Below, piece after piece: positions 19,642 through 28,614 of a stretch of DNA of 64,000 nucleotides. Within the stretch, counting starts at the first letter, position 1. Each line of letters starts with the position of its first letter. The notes below the pieces were generated by a model that was not told the DNA's origin, ran no database searches, and saw only the letters and a program-made list of their open reading frames with translations. The translations under genes and the position numbers were made by a program. Source of the DNA: Planosporangium sp963837285 (lineage in GTDB: Bacteria; Actinomycetota; Actinomycetes; Mycobacteriales; Micromonosporaceae); assembly GCA_963837285.1 (NCBI GenBank), contig CAWIMS010000005.1, positions 1,364,001-1,428,000 of the forward strand, read 5' to 3'.

Positions 19642-20292
19642 CTACGCGTCCGCGCCCATCACCGCGGCGAGGGCGGCGATCGTACTGTCGGCTTCCACCG
19701 TCGGCGCATACCGCGGCTCGATCCACGTCCGCCCGCGGTGCAGCCAGACGCTGGGCGCGCCGATCGCGTCCGCCCCGGCGATGTCACTCTCCGGCGCGTC
19801 GCCGATCACCCAGGCACCGGCCAGCCGCATCCTGGCCCGCTCCGCCGCGATACCGAAGATGCGCGGGTTCGGCTTGCGGACGCCGGCCTCCTCGGAGATC
19901 ACCCAGTCCGCGAGGTACCGGTCGAGCCCGGTCCGGCGCATCTTCTCCTCCTGGAGCCGGGTCTCGCCGTTCGTGACCACCACCGGTACCCACCCGGCGT
20001 CCTCGGCGATCCCGAGCGCGCACGCCACCAGCGGGTCGAGCCGCAGCCGGTCGAGCAGGCCCTCGCGGACGATCTCAACCAGGTCGATGGAGGGGATGCG
20101 CAGCCGGTACCGCTCCTGAATGGCATCGGCGATGTCCCAAGCGGGAGCCATGCCGTCGGCGTCTACCGACAGCAACCAGTCGAGGTCGTAGTCGGGGGCG
20201 CCGATCTGCTCCAGAAACTCACGCCCCCATGCCCGAAAGGCCCCATCACGGTCGATCAGCGTGTTGTCGAGGCTGAGGAGTAACAGGGGCAC
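19642..20292 (-). CDS. HAD-superfamily protein lacking the nucleophilic aspartate
   Basis: A 216-residue HAD-like hydrolase with a helical cap. Motif I should read DxDxT; here it is Ser7-Leu-Asp9-Asn-Thr11 (LLSLDNTLIDRD), so the Asp that forms the phospho-enzyme is replaced by Ser, while the general acid Asp9 remains. Motif II Thr107 (VVVTNGET), motif III Lys140 (VRKPNP) and motif IV Asp165/Asp170 (IGDAPESD) are all intact. The nucleotide sequence reads AGC at this codon. Either the protein is a non-catalytic or altered HAD, or this is a recent substitution. The start is a GTG. It is divergent from the AcnR-like regulator. Confidence 0.85.
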   Translation of the reverse strand: MPLLLLSLDNTLIDRDGAFRAWGREFLEQIGAPDYDLDWLLSVDADGMAPAWDIADAIQERYRLRIPSIDLVEIVREGLLDRLRLDPLVACALGIAEDAGWVPVVVTNGETRLQEEKMRRTGLDRYLADWVISEEAGVRKPNPRIFGIAAERARMRLAGAWVIGDAPESDIAGADAIGAPSVWLHRGRTWIEPRYAPTVEADSTIAALAAVMGADA

Positions 20293-20416
20293 GCCGGGAC
20301 CCTACGTGACAATGTCGGCTCCCCGACAGCCCCCTGAAGGCCCGAACAGCACCGTCACAGCGATGAATCGCGTACTGAAATTGCACGAGAGCGGGCCGGA
20401 CTGTCACGATCGACTG

Positions 20417-21214
20417 GTGCCGAGGGTCAGCCAGGACCAGCTCGACGCGCGCCGACGGGAGATCCTCACCGGCGCGCGGACCTGCTTCGCCCGGCACGGG
20501 TACGAGGGCGCCACGGTGCGCCGGCTGGAAGAGGAGACCGGGCTGTCCCGGGGAGCGATCTTCCACCACTTCCGGGACAAGGAGGCGCTGTTCCTGGCCG
20601 TCGCCGAGGACGACGCGGCCACGATGGTGGCCACCGTGGCGGAGCACGGCCTGGTCCAGGTCATGCGTGACCTGCTGAGCCGCGCCGCCGACCCGCCCGC
20701 CCGGCCGGCCGGCGAGCCCAGGCCGGCCGAGAAGCCCAGGCCGGCCGAGAAACCCAGGCCCGCCGAGAAACCCAGGCCCGCCGAGAAACCCAGGCCCGCC
20801 GAGAAACCCAGGCCCGCCGAGAAACCCAGGCCCGCCGAGAAACCCAGGCCCGCCGAGAAACCCAGGCCCGCCGAGAAACCCAGGCCCGCCGAGGAGCCCA
20901 GCCTGGACGAGGAGCCCGAGGTCGCCGGCTGGCTCGGCACCCAGCTCGAAGTCTCCCGCCGGTTGCGCACCGATCCCGAGTTCGCGAAGCGGTGGGCGGC
21001 GCGCTCCGAGGCCATCTCGGCGGCCACCCGGGAACGGCTGGACCGGCAGCGCGAAGCCGGTGTCCTGCGCGCCGACGTACCCATCGACGTGCTCGCCCAG
21101 TTCCTTGAGCTGGCCTACGACGGCCTGGTGCTGAACCTCGCGACCGGCCGCGCCACCGGCGACCTCGAAGCGGTGCTCGACCTGGTCGAGGAGACCGTCC
21201 GCCGGCAACGGTAA
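20417..21214 (+). CDS. acnR: TetR-family regulator, AcnR-like, with long repeat insertion
   Basis: This 265-residue regulator has an N-terminal TetR HTH (residues about 8-58; ARTCFARHGYEGATVRRLEE then GLSRGAIFHHFRDK) very close to AcnR, the aconitase repressor of Corynebacterium. The C-terminal ligand domain is AcnR-like too (GWLGTQLEVSRRLRTDPEF; DVLAQFLELAYDGLV). Between them, residues 101-160 are ten copies of Pro-Arg-Pro-Ala-Glu-Lys, where homologues have only a short loop. The start is a GTG at 20417; the open frame upstream has no family similarity. In Corynebacterium and Mycobacterium the regulator lies next to acn; here four genes separate them. A half-operator CGTACTG lies upstream at 20371, hinting at autoregulation. 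Confidence 0.85.
   Translation: MPRVSQDQLDARRREILTGARTCFARHGYEGATVRRLEEETGLSRGAIFHHFRDKEALFLAVAEDDAATMVATVAEHGLVQVMRDLLSRAADPPARPAGEPRPAEKPRPAEKPRPAEKPRPAEKPRPAEKPRPAEKPRPAEKPRPAEKPRPAEKPRPAEEPSLDEEPEVAGWLGTQLEVSRRLRTDPEFAKRWAARSEAISAATRERLDRQREAGVLRADVPIDVLAQFLELAYDGLVLNLATGRATGDLEAVLDLVEETVRRQR
20717..20896 (+). repeat. Ten-copy 18-bp tandem repeat inside acnR
   Basis: Ten in-frame units of CCCAGGCCCGCCGAGAAA start at 20717 and every 18 bases to 20879. Units 3 to 9 are identical; the outer units differ at one to three positions. They encode (PRPAEK)n. Array homogeneity suggests recent copy-number change by slippage or unequal recombination. Confidence 0.97.
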
Positions 21215-21246
21215 GTACCCTTGCCAACACGCTCCACACTGTCGCC

Positions 21247-21859
21247 ATGACTGGATACGCGGCAGACTCGCCGCGTACAGCAGCCTCGCCGCGCTCCGCG
21301 CCGCCGACTGTGTCGGTGCCCGGCACGGCGGCGGGCTCGCCCCCGGTGGGGTGCTGCCCGCCGACGCGACCGATCTGGACCGGGCCGTCTACCACGCGGC
21401 CGCCCGCGGCCGGACGGCGTCCGACCTGCCGGCCGACAGCGCCGTGGCGCTGGCGCTCGACGCGATGCGAAACGGCCTGGAGCGTGCCGGCTCGCTGTAC
21501 CCGTCCGCCGAGCGGCGCCGGTTCCGCTGGGCCGGCTGGGCCGGCTGGGCCGGCTGGGCCGGCTGGGCCGGCTGGGCGATGCTCGCGGTCCTGGCGCTCG
21601 GCGTGTCCCGTGCCGTCGCCGGACTGGCCAACCACAAGCCGGTCGGCAACCTGGTCATGCTGATGTCGCTGGTCCTGGTCGTGGGGACGGTGTTGACGCG
21701 GGCGCCCCGGATCACCCGCCACGGCCAGAAGCAGGTCGACGAGCTGCGCCGCGGCAACATGCACCTGCACCCGAGGGAGGCGCCGTCACATGCGGTGTAC
21801 GGCGCGTCCGGCGCCGCGCTCGGGGTCGCGCTGTTCGGGGCCGCGTCGCTGTGGGCCGC
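21247..21859 (+). pseudogene. Decayed TIGR04222-like membrane protein gene
   Basis: Reading from 21249 gives a family-like protein: an AAYSSLAALRAADCVGARHG helix-turn region, LPADATDLDRAVYHAAARG, a helical stretch LALDAMRNGLERAGSLYP, then two membrane segments (LAVLALGVSRAVAGLANHKPVG and LMLMSLVLVVGTV). This resembles the actinobacterial TIGR04222 membrane family. The ATG at 21247 is in the wrong frame for it; the first in-frame start is a GTG at 21351, which would drop a conserved part. The frame has no stop of its own: it runs into palindromic element 6 after GAASLWAA and then into the antisense of the ABC transporter. A Trp-Ala-Gly repeat expands the first membrane helix. I infer a broken or decaying gene. 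Confidence 0.6.
21528..21575 (+). repeat. 9-bp tandem repeat, five copies
   Basis: TGGGCCGGC is repeated five times and followed by a further TGG, encoding (Trp-Ala-Gly)5-Trp at the start of a predicted membrane helix of the decayed gene. Confidence 0.95.
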
Positions 21860-21911
21860 GCGATCTTGGTGGCAAGTTGCTGCCAGAGCCGCAATTCGCC
21901 ACCAAGATCGC
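21860..21911. repeat. Interspersed palindromic element 6 (variant)
   Basis: Perfect 14-bp outer arms GCGATCTTGGTGGC / GCCACCAAGATCGC surround an inner, partly paired AAGTTGC...GCAATT. It carries the GATCTTGG/CCAAGATC terminus of the main family. It sits where the TIGR04222-like reading frame loses family similarity, and just past the end of the convergent ABC transporter gene. Confidence 0.88.
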
Positions 21912-21920
21912 AAGGCAGAC

Positions 21921-23873
21921 CTAATCGACCAGCTCCTCCGCCGGCAGGATCATGACCGGCTCGGTCGGCTCCGCCACGAACGGGGTCGGCGAGTCCACGA
22001 CCGCGAACTGGGTCCGGTAAAGCTCGGCGTAGAGCCCGCCGTCGGCGACCAGCTCGTCATGGGTGCCCCGCTCGACGATGCGGCCCTTGTCGAGCACGAG
22101 GATCTGGTCGGCGTCCCGGACGGTCGACAGCCGGTGCGCGATGACCAGCGCGGTGCGGCCGGCCAGCGCCTCACCGAGGGCCCGCTGCACAGCCGCCTCG
22201 GACTCCGAGTCGAGGTGCGCGGTCGCCTCGTCGAGGATGACGATCGACGGGGCCTTGAGCAGCAGCCGGGCGATCGCGATCCGCTGCTTCTCGCCGCCGG
22301 AGAACCGGTACCCCCGCTCCCCCACGACCGTGTCGAGACCGTCGGGCAGCTCCCGGATGAGCTGGCCGACCTGGGCCCGGTCGAGCGCGGTCCACAGCTG
22401 GTCGTCGGCCGCCTCCGGGCGGGCGTAGCGCAGGTTTTCCGCGATCGTCTCGTGGAACAGGTGGGAGTCCTGGGTGACCACGCCGATCGTGTCGCGCAGC
22501 GAGTCGAGTGTCGCCTCGCGCACGTCGACGTCGCCGACGAGGACCCGGCCGCTCGTCACGTCGTACACCCGCGGAACCAGCATCGCCGTGGTCGACTTGC
22601 CGGCACCGGACGGGCCGACCAGTGCCACCATCTGGCCCGGCTCGACGGTGAACGACACCCCGCGCAGCACCGGGTCGGTGATCGTGCGGTCGAGGGTCGC
22701 GACGTCTTCAAGGGAGGCGAGCGAGACCTCTTCGGCGCTCGGGTACCGGAAATGCACGTCCCGGAACTCGACCTTGCCCGCGCCGCGCGGAACCGGTCGC
22801 GCGTCGGGCGCCTCGGCGATGCCCGGCTTCAGGTCGATGATCTCGAACACCCGCTCGAACGACACCAGCGCGCTCATCACGTCGACGCGCACGTTGGAGA
22901 GGGCGGTCAGCGGCCCGTAGAGCCGGGTGAGCAGCAGCGCCAGGGTGACGACCGTGCCCGCGGTGATGCTGCCCTTGACGGCGAACCAGCCGCCCAGCCC
23001 GTAGGTCAGCGCCTGGGCCAGCGAGGCGACGAGCAGCATCGCGACGAAGAACGTCCGGCTGTACATGGCGGACTCGATGCCGATGTCGCGCACCCGCTCG
23101 GCGCGCTGCCCGAACCGGCGCGCCTCGGCGTCGGGCTGCCCGAACAGCTTGACCAGCAGCGCCCCGGCCACCCCGAAGCGCTCGGTCATCGTCGCGTTCA
23201 TCTTGGCGTCGAGCTGGTAGGACTCGCGGGTGATGTCGGCTAGCCGCCGGCCGATCCGCCGGGCGGGCAGGATGAACACCGGCAGCATCACCAGCGACAG
23301 GGCGGTGACCTGCCAGGACAGGGTGAACATGACCGCGGCGGTGAGGGCCAGCTGGATCACGTTGCTGACCACGCCGGACAGCGTCGACGTGAACGCGCGC
23401 TGGGCGCCGAGGACGTCGTTGTTGAGCCGGCTGACCAGGGCGCCGGTCTGGGTACGCGTGAAGAACTGCAACGGCATGCGCTGCACGTGGTCGTAGACCC
23501 GGGTGCGCAGGTTGAGGATGATGCCCTCACCGATGCGTGCCGAATACCACCGCTGGGCCAGGGAGAGCAGCGCGTCGGCGATCGCGAGCGCGGCGATGAA
23601 CACAGCGGTGTGCACCACGGCCGACGCGGCCCCGGCGCCGCCGTGGCCGATCTGGTTGACCACCCGGCCGGCGAGCACCGGCGTCGCCACCCCGATCACC
23701 GCGTCGACGATCACGGCCAGGAGGAAGACGACGATGTCCCGGCGATAGGGCCGCGCGAACGTCAGAATCCGCTTGGCGGTCGCCCGGCCAACCTTGCGGC
23801 CGGCCAGGTCGTCCTTGCGCCGGATCGACCGCAGCATCTCCCAGCCGCTCATCGCGCTCATCGGGCCCGTCAC
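21921..23873 (-). CDS. ABC exporter, fused permease and ATPase
   Basis: A half-size ABC exporter of about 650 residues with six membrane helices (roughly 45-320) and a nucleotide-binding domain. Walker A GPSGAGKST lies at about 420-428, the signature is RFSGGEKQR, Walker B is IVILDEAT and the switch His is in VIAHRLS. A short insertion (AEEVSLASLEDVATLDR) before Walker A is typical of actinobacterial MDR-type exporters. Two GTG codons and an ATG are close together; I favour the GTG at 23873 because GGAGG is seven bases upstream. It is monocistronic and may act as a homodimer. The substrate (lipid or drug) is unknown. Confidence 0.9.
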   Translation of the reverse strand: MTGPMSAMSGWEMLRSIRRKDDLAGRKVGRATAKRILTFARPYRRDIVVFLLAVIVDAVIGVATPVLAGRVVNQIGHGGAGAASAVVHTAVFIAALAIADALLSLAQRWYSARIGEGIILNLRTRVYDHVQRMPLQFFTRTQTGALVSRLNNDVLGAQRAFTSTLSGVVSNVIQLALTAAVMFTLSWQVTALSLVMLPVFILPARRIGRRLADITRESYQLDAKMNATMTERFGVAGALLVKLFGQPDAEARRFGQRAERVRDIGIESAMYSRTFFVAMLLVASLAQALTYGLGGWFAVKGSITAGTVVTLALLLTRLYGPLTALSNVRVDVMSALVSFERVFEIIDLKPGIAEAPDARPVPRGAGKVEFRDVHFRYPSAEEVSLASLEDVATLDRTITDPVLRGVSFTVEPGQMVALVGPSGAGKSTTAMLVPRVYDVTSGRVLVGDVDVREATLDSLRDTIGVVTQDSHLFHETIAENLRYARPEAADDQLWTALDRAQVGQLIRELPDGLDTVVGERGYRFSGGEKQRIAIARLLLKAPSIVILDEATAHLDSESEAAVQRALGEALAGRTALVIAHRLSTVRDADQILVLDKGRIVERGTHDELVADGGLYAELYRTQFAVVDSPTPFVAEPTEPVMILPAEELVD

Positions 23874-23999
23874 CGGCACACCTCCGTGTCTTGTGCCCGC
23901 AGACAGTGTCGCGGACGGCTACGACAACTTTCGGTGTCGGCGCTTTCTTCCCGACCGGTCCTTACACCCATCGACCTAGGTCCCCGGTCCCAGACCCGT

Positions 24000-24073
24000 G
24001 ATTGGCACAATTTCCCGGAAATAGTGGCCTCGCGCCGGTACTGAGGCCACTATTTCCCGGAAATTGTGCCGGT
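24000..24073. repeat. Interspersed palindromic element 7
   Basis: The arms GGCACAATTTCCCGGAAATA and TATTTCCCGGAAATTGTGCC differ from the consensus by C-to-T and G-to-A changes on opposite sides, so the stem stays perfect. It lies between two genes on the minus strand, a few bases past the stop of the enoyl-CoA hydratase-like gene. Confidence 0.9.
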
Positions 24074-24077
24074 AGCG

Positions 24078-24956
24078 CTACTCTCCCACGCCGGCGAGGT
24101 CGCGCAGCCGGCGTACCTGGGCGGCCCGTTCCGCCGCCTCCTGCTCGGCGAAGCCGCGACCGGCCGCCGCCGCGATCAACGCCTTGATCTCCACCACCGC
24201 GTCCCGGGGCGCGGCGAGGACCGCCGCCGTCAGGTCGGCCACTGCCGCGTCCAGTTCGGCGCGGCCGACGACCAGGTTGGCCAACCCGATGCGCTCCGCC
24301 TCGGCGGCCGGCACCCGGCGACCGGTGACGCAGATTTCCAACGCCCGCGCGTACCCGACCAGCTCGACGAGGCGCTTGGTGCCGGTGAGGTCGGGGACCA
24401 GCCCGAGGCTGACCTCCGCCATGGTGAATGTCGCGTCATCGCTGAGGACCCGGAAGTCACACGCGAGCGCGAGCTGGAAACCGGCACCGATGGCGTGCCC
24501 CTGGACAGCCGCGACGGTGATCAGATCCGGACGGCGCAGCCAGGAGAAACCCTCCTGGAAGACGGCGATCCGCTGCTGGGCGGTCTCCGACGGAAGCGCC
24601 GCCAGCTCGGCCAGTGAAGCGCCGGTCGGCGCCGGCGAATCGCCGACGCCGACATCAGCCCCAGCGGCCCCGTCGTTGCCGGTAGCCGTGCCCCCCGACG
24701 CCCCGCCACCCGACGCAGGCGCTCCGGCCACCGACAGGTCGAGGCCTGCCGAAAATGCTCTTCCCTCTCCGCGTACGACCACGACGCGTGTGTCGCCGGT
24801 CAGCTCCCGCGCGAACTCGCGGAGCGCCGTCCACATCTGAGGGGTCTGCGCGTTGAGGACTTCAGGCCGGCACAACGTGACCGTCGCTACCGGCCCATCA
24901 CGATCGAGTCGAACTCCGGTCGCCGGAGCCGCCGTCGTGCTTTCCCGGCCCGTCAC
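24078..24956 (-). CDS. Enoyl-CoA hydratase/isomerase family protein with Gly-rich insertion
   Basis: A 292-residue crotonase-fold protein. The oxyanion-hole segments AFSAGLDLS (68-75) and GHAIGAGFQLALACD (153-167) are present. Of the two catalytic glutamates of hydratases, the second is kept (Glu181 in AEVSLGLVP) but the first is Gln161, so a simple hydratase reaction is doubtful; isomerase or another crotonase chemistry is possible. Residues 76-112 are a Gly/Ala/Ser-rich insertion right after the first oxyanion motif, not usual in the family. It starts at a GTG that overlaps the stop of the small HTH gene by four bases. In M. tuberculosis echA12 (Rv1472) sits in the matching place, as I recall. 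Confidence 0.88.
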   Translation of the reverse strand: MTGRESTTAAPATGVRLDRDGPVATVTLCRPEVLNAQTPQMWTALREFARELTGDTRVVVVRGEGRAFSAGLDLSVAGAPASGGGASGGTATGNDGAAGADVGVGDSPAPTGASLAELAALPSETAQQRIAVFQEGFSWLRRPDLITVAAVQGHAIGAGFQLALACDFRVLSDDATFTMAEVSLGLVPDLTGTKRLVELVGYARALEICVTGRRVPAAEAERIGLANLVVGRAELDAAVADLTAAVLAAPRDAVVEIKALIAAAAGRGFAEQEAAERAAQVRRLRDLAGVGE

Positions 24957-25180
24957 GCCTTCTTCCGCCGACGCGCTCCCCCGCGCTGGCGCAGCTGCAC
25001 TCCGGACTCGGTCAGCACCCGGTGCACGAAGCCGTACGAACGGCCGGTCGACGAAGCAAGCGCACGGATGCTCTCACCGCTGGTGTAGCGCTTCACGAGA
25101 TCCTTCGCCAGGGTCTGGCGTTCGGCTCCGACGATTCGGCGACCCTTCTCGGTACTGGTGGTGGTGGCGGTGGCTGCCAT
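24953..25180 (-). CDS. Small helix-turn-helix protein (Rv1473A-like)
   Basis: A 75-residue basic protein, strongly conserved across actinobacteria, with a single HTH: TLAKDLVKRYTSGESIRALA then SSTGRSYGFVHRVLTESGV, and a basic tail ARRRKKA. It is coupled by a four-base overlap to the following enoyl-CoA hydratase-like gene. Its position beside the crotonase, ABC-F and acnR genes is the same as that of Rv1473A in mycobacteria, from memory. It probably binds DNA; its targets are not known. Confidence 0.85.
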   Translation of the reverse strand: MAATATTTSTEKGRRIVGAERQTLAKDLVKRYTSGESIRALASSTGRSYGFVHRVLTESGVQLRQRGGARRRKKA

Positions 25181-25318
25181 GTTGATTCCTCACGTCCCAG
25201 ACTGAGCGGTTGGTGCGGTCTCACCTATTAGACCGCCTCAGGCGATCATGCGCCAGATATCGACGCCACGCCAACCGACACGCACAGCAGTGTCGGGTAC
25301 CCGATAGCGTGATGGCCC

Positions 25319-26686
25319 GTGACCACCAGAGCCGGTCCTGACGCGCTCGCGGGCGTGCCCGGAAGCCCGTCGGGTTCACCCGATCGGGCGACCTCGCCGT
25401 GGCGCGACGTGCTCGGCTGGAGCCTGTTGTCGCTGGTCGGGCTCGGGTTGACCGCGCTGGCGGTACGAGGCGGTGCACAACTGGGCACCGCCAGCGCACC
25501 GTTTCTCGGCCGGTACCGTCTCCAACTCGGCCCGGCGAGTCTCCTCGCGCCCGCGGTCGCCGCCGTGGTGCTGTTTCTGGCCTGGCGCGGTTGGCTCGAC
25601 CGGGTCCGGTGGTCATTTGTCGTCGCGTGGTCCTACGTGGCCGCCCTGGCGTGGGCGCTGGCGCTCGCGTTCGTCGACGGGTCGGCCGGCCTCACCCGGG
25701 CGCTGACCTCGCCGGACGAGTACCTGGCCGACCTGGCGGCGGTCGGCGACGATCCACTCGGTTTCATCGCGCATTTCACCGGGCGGGCCGGCCAGCTGTC
25801 GGTGGCCGCCCGGGGGCATCCGCCCGGACCGGTCCTGCTGTTATGGGCGCTGCACCGGGCCGGGGTACGCGACGACTTCACCCTGGGCCTGCTGATCACC
25901 GCGCTCGGCGCGCTCGCCGTGCCGCTGGTACTCGCGGCGGTGAGCGGCACGTCCGGTGAGACGGCGGGACGCCGGTACCTTCCGGTGCTGGCCCTGGCGC
26001 CGTACGCGGTGTGGACGGCGGTCAGCCTGGACGCCATCGTCGCCCTGCTCGGCGCCGCCATGATCAACGCGGGGGTGCACGCCAGCGCCAAGGAGCGCAC
26101 CGGCTGGCGGGCGGGCGTGTGGGCCGGCGTGGCGGGGCTGCTCGCCGGGATCGCGGCGCTGTTCTCGTACGCGGTGCCGTGGCTCGGCCTCGCGCTGGTA
26201 CTGCTGTACTTCGCCCGGCGCCGCCCGTTCCTCAACATCGCCAGTGGAGTGGCGGTGCTGGTACCGGTCCTCGCCGCGTCGTATCTGCTCGGGTTCTCGT
26301 GGGTACGCGGGCTCGGCGTGGCGCACGCCGACTGGGCCAGCCGGGTCGAGCCGTACCGGTCGGTGGTCTGGTGGAGCGGGATCAGCCTGGTGGCGCTGCT
26401 GCTCGCCGCCGGCCCGCCGCTGTTCGCCAGCCTGCGCAAGGTCCGTAACACGCCGGCCTGGCCGTTCCTGGTCGGGGCCGGCCTGGCCGTCCTGTTCTCC
26501 GTGCTCGCCGGCCTGGCCCGGGGCGGCGTCGAGCACGCCTGGCTGCCGTTCTTCCCCTGGCTGACGGTCGCCGCGGTCGCGCCGCAGCGCCAGGCCGGCC
26601 CGCCGGTGCCCGCGCCGCTGCTGCTGACCTGCCTCGGCGCCGTGGTCGCCGTGGTCGTCGAGGCCGTCCTCGCAACGCCCTGGTAA
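25319..26686 (+). CDS. Polytopic membrane protein, GT-C-like
   Basis: This 455-residue integral membrane protein has about 11 helices. The loop motif RGHPPGPVLLLWAL (165-178) is typical of GT-C glycosyltransferases and related mannosyltransferase-like proteins, where an acidic residue in the first extracytoplasmic loop is catalytic; a candidate Asp/Glu lies in SPDEYLADL. The first 28 residues are disordered and Pro/Ser-rich. The GTG start is near the end of a divergent promoter region shared with the HTH gene. It may transfer a sugar from a polyprenyl-phosphate donor, but this is inference. It is monocistronic and ends in element 8. Confidence 0.75.
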   Translation: MTTRAGPDALAGVPGSPSGSPDRATSPWRDVLGWSLLSLVGLGLTALAVRGGAQLGTASAPFLGRYRLQLGPASLLAPAVAAVVLFLAWRGWLDRVRWSFVVAWSYVAALAWALALAFVDGSAGLTRALTSPDEYLADLAAVGDDPLGFIAHFTGRAGQLSVAARGHPPGPVLLLWALHRAGVRDDFTLGLLITALGALAVPLVLAAVSGTSGETAGRRYLPVLALAPYAVWTAVSLDAIVALLGAAMINAGVHASAKERTGWRAGVWAGVAGLLAGIAALFSYAVPWLGLALVLLYFARRRPFLNIASGVAVLVPVLAASYLLGFSWVRGLGVAHADWASRVEPYRSVVWWSGISLVALLLAAGPPLFASLRKVRNTPAWPFLVGAGLAVLFSVLAGLARGGVEHAWLPFFPWLTVAAVAPQRQAGPPVPAPLLLTCLGAVVAVVVEAVLATPW

Positions 26687-26691
26687 CTGCC

Positions 26692-26768
26692 CAAGATCGC
26701 CACAACTTCCGGCAAGTTGTGGCCTCAGTACCCGTGTGAGGCCACTGTTTCCGGGAAGTTGTGCCAAG
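26692..26768. repeat. Interspersed palindromic element 8, convergent ends
   Basis: It begins CAAGATCGCCACAACTTCCG; the opposite arm reads GCCACTGTTTCCGGGAAGTT. The two arms match two different variants of the family, so the inner stem has mismatches, as if the element were a mosaic. It lies between the GT-C-like and ABC-F genes. Confidence 0.88.
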
Positions 26769-26791
26769 AAGCAAGAAGGAAGCCGGGCGGC

Positions 26792-28402
<1,611 letters not shown>

Positions 28403-28614
28403 GTCGAAAAGCTCGCTCTCTTGGGATTCGGGACTGACGAGGGCACGCGTCTACACCGGCCGCGCGGGGCGGTCGGTGCGGGGCAGGTCAGTCACTGCAA
28501 GCGAGCACGGAGCCATTGTACCCGGGCCCCCGGCGGCGTCCGCGACACGATTATCGACCAAGATCAGCGGGTACGAGCGGAACACGCGGCCAATCAACCC
28601 CGGACGAGGTCGAC

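Noticed and set aside
20404..21084. Antisense frame with a (GLGFSA)n repeat
   Set aside because: It is the reverse complement of the acnR tandem repeat, not a separate gene.
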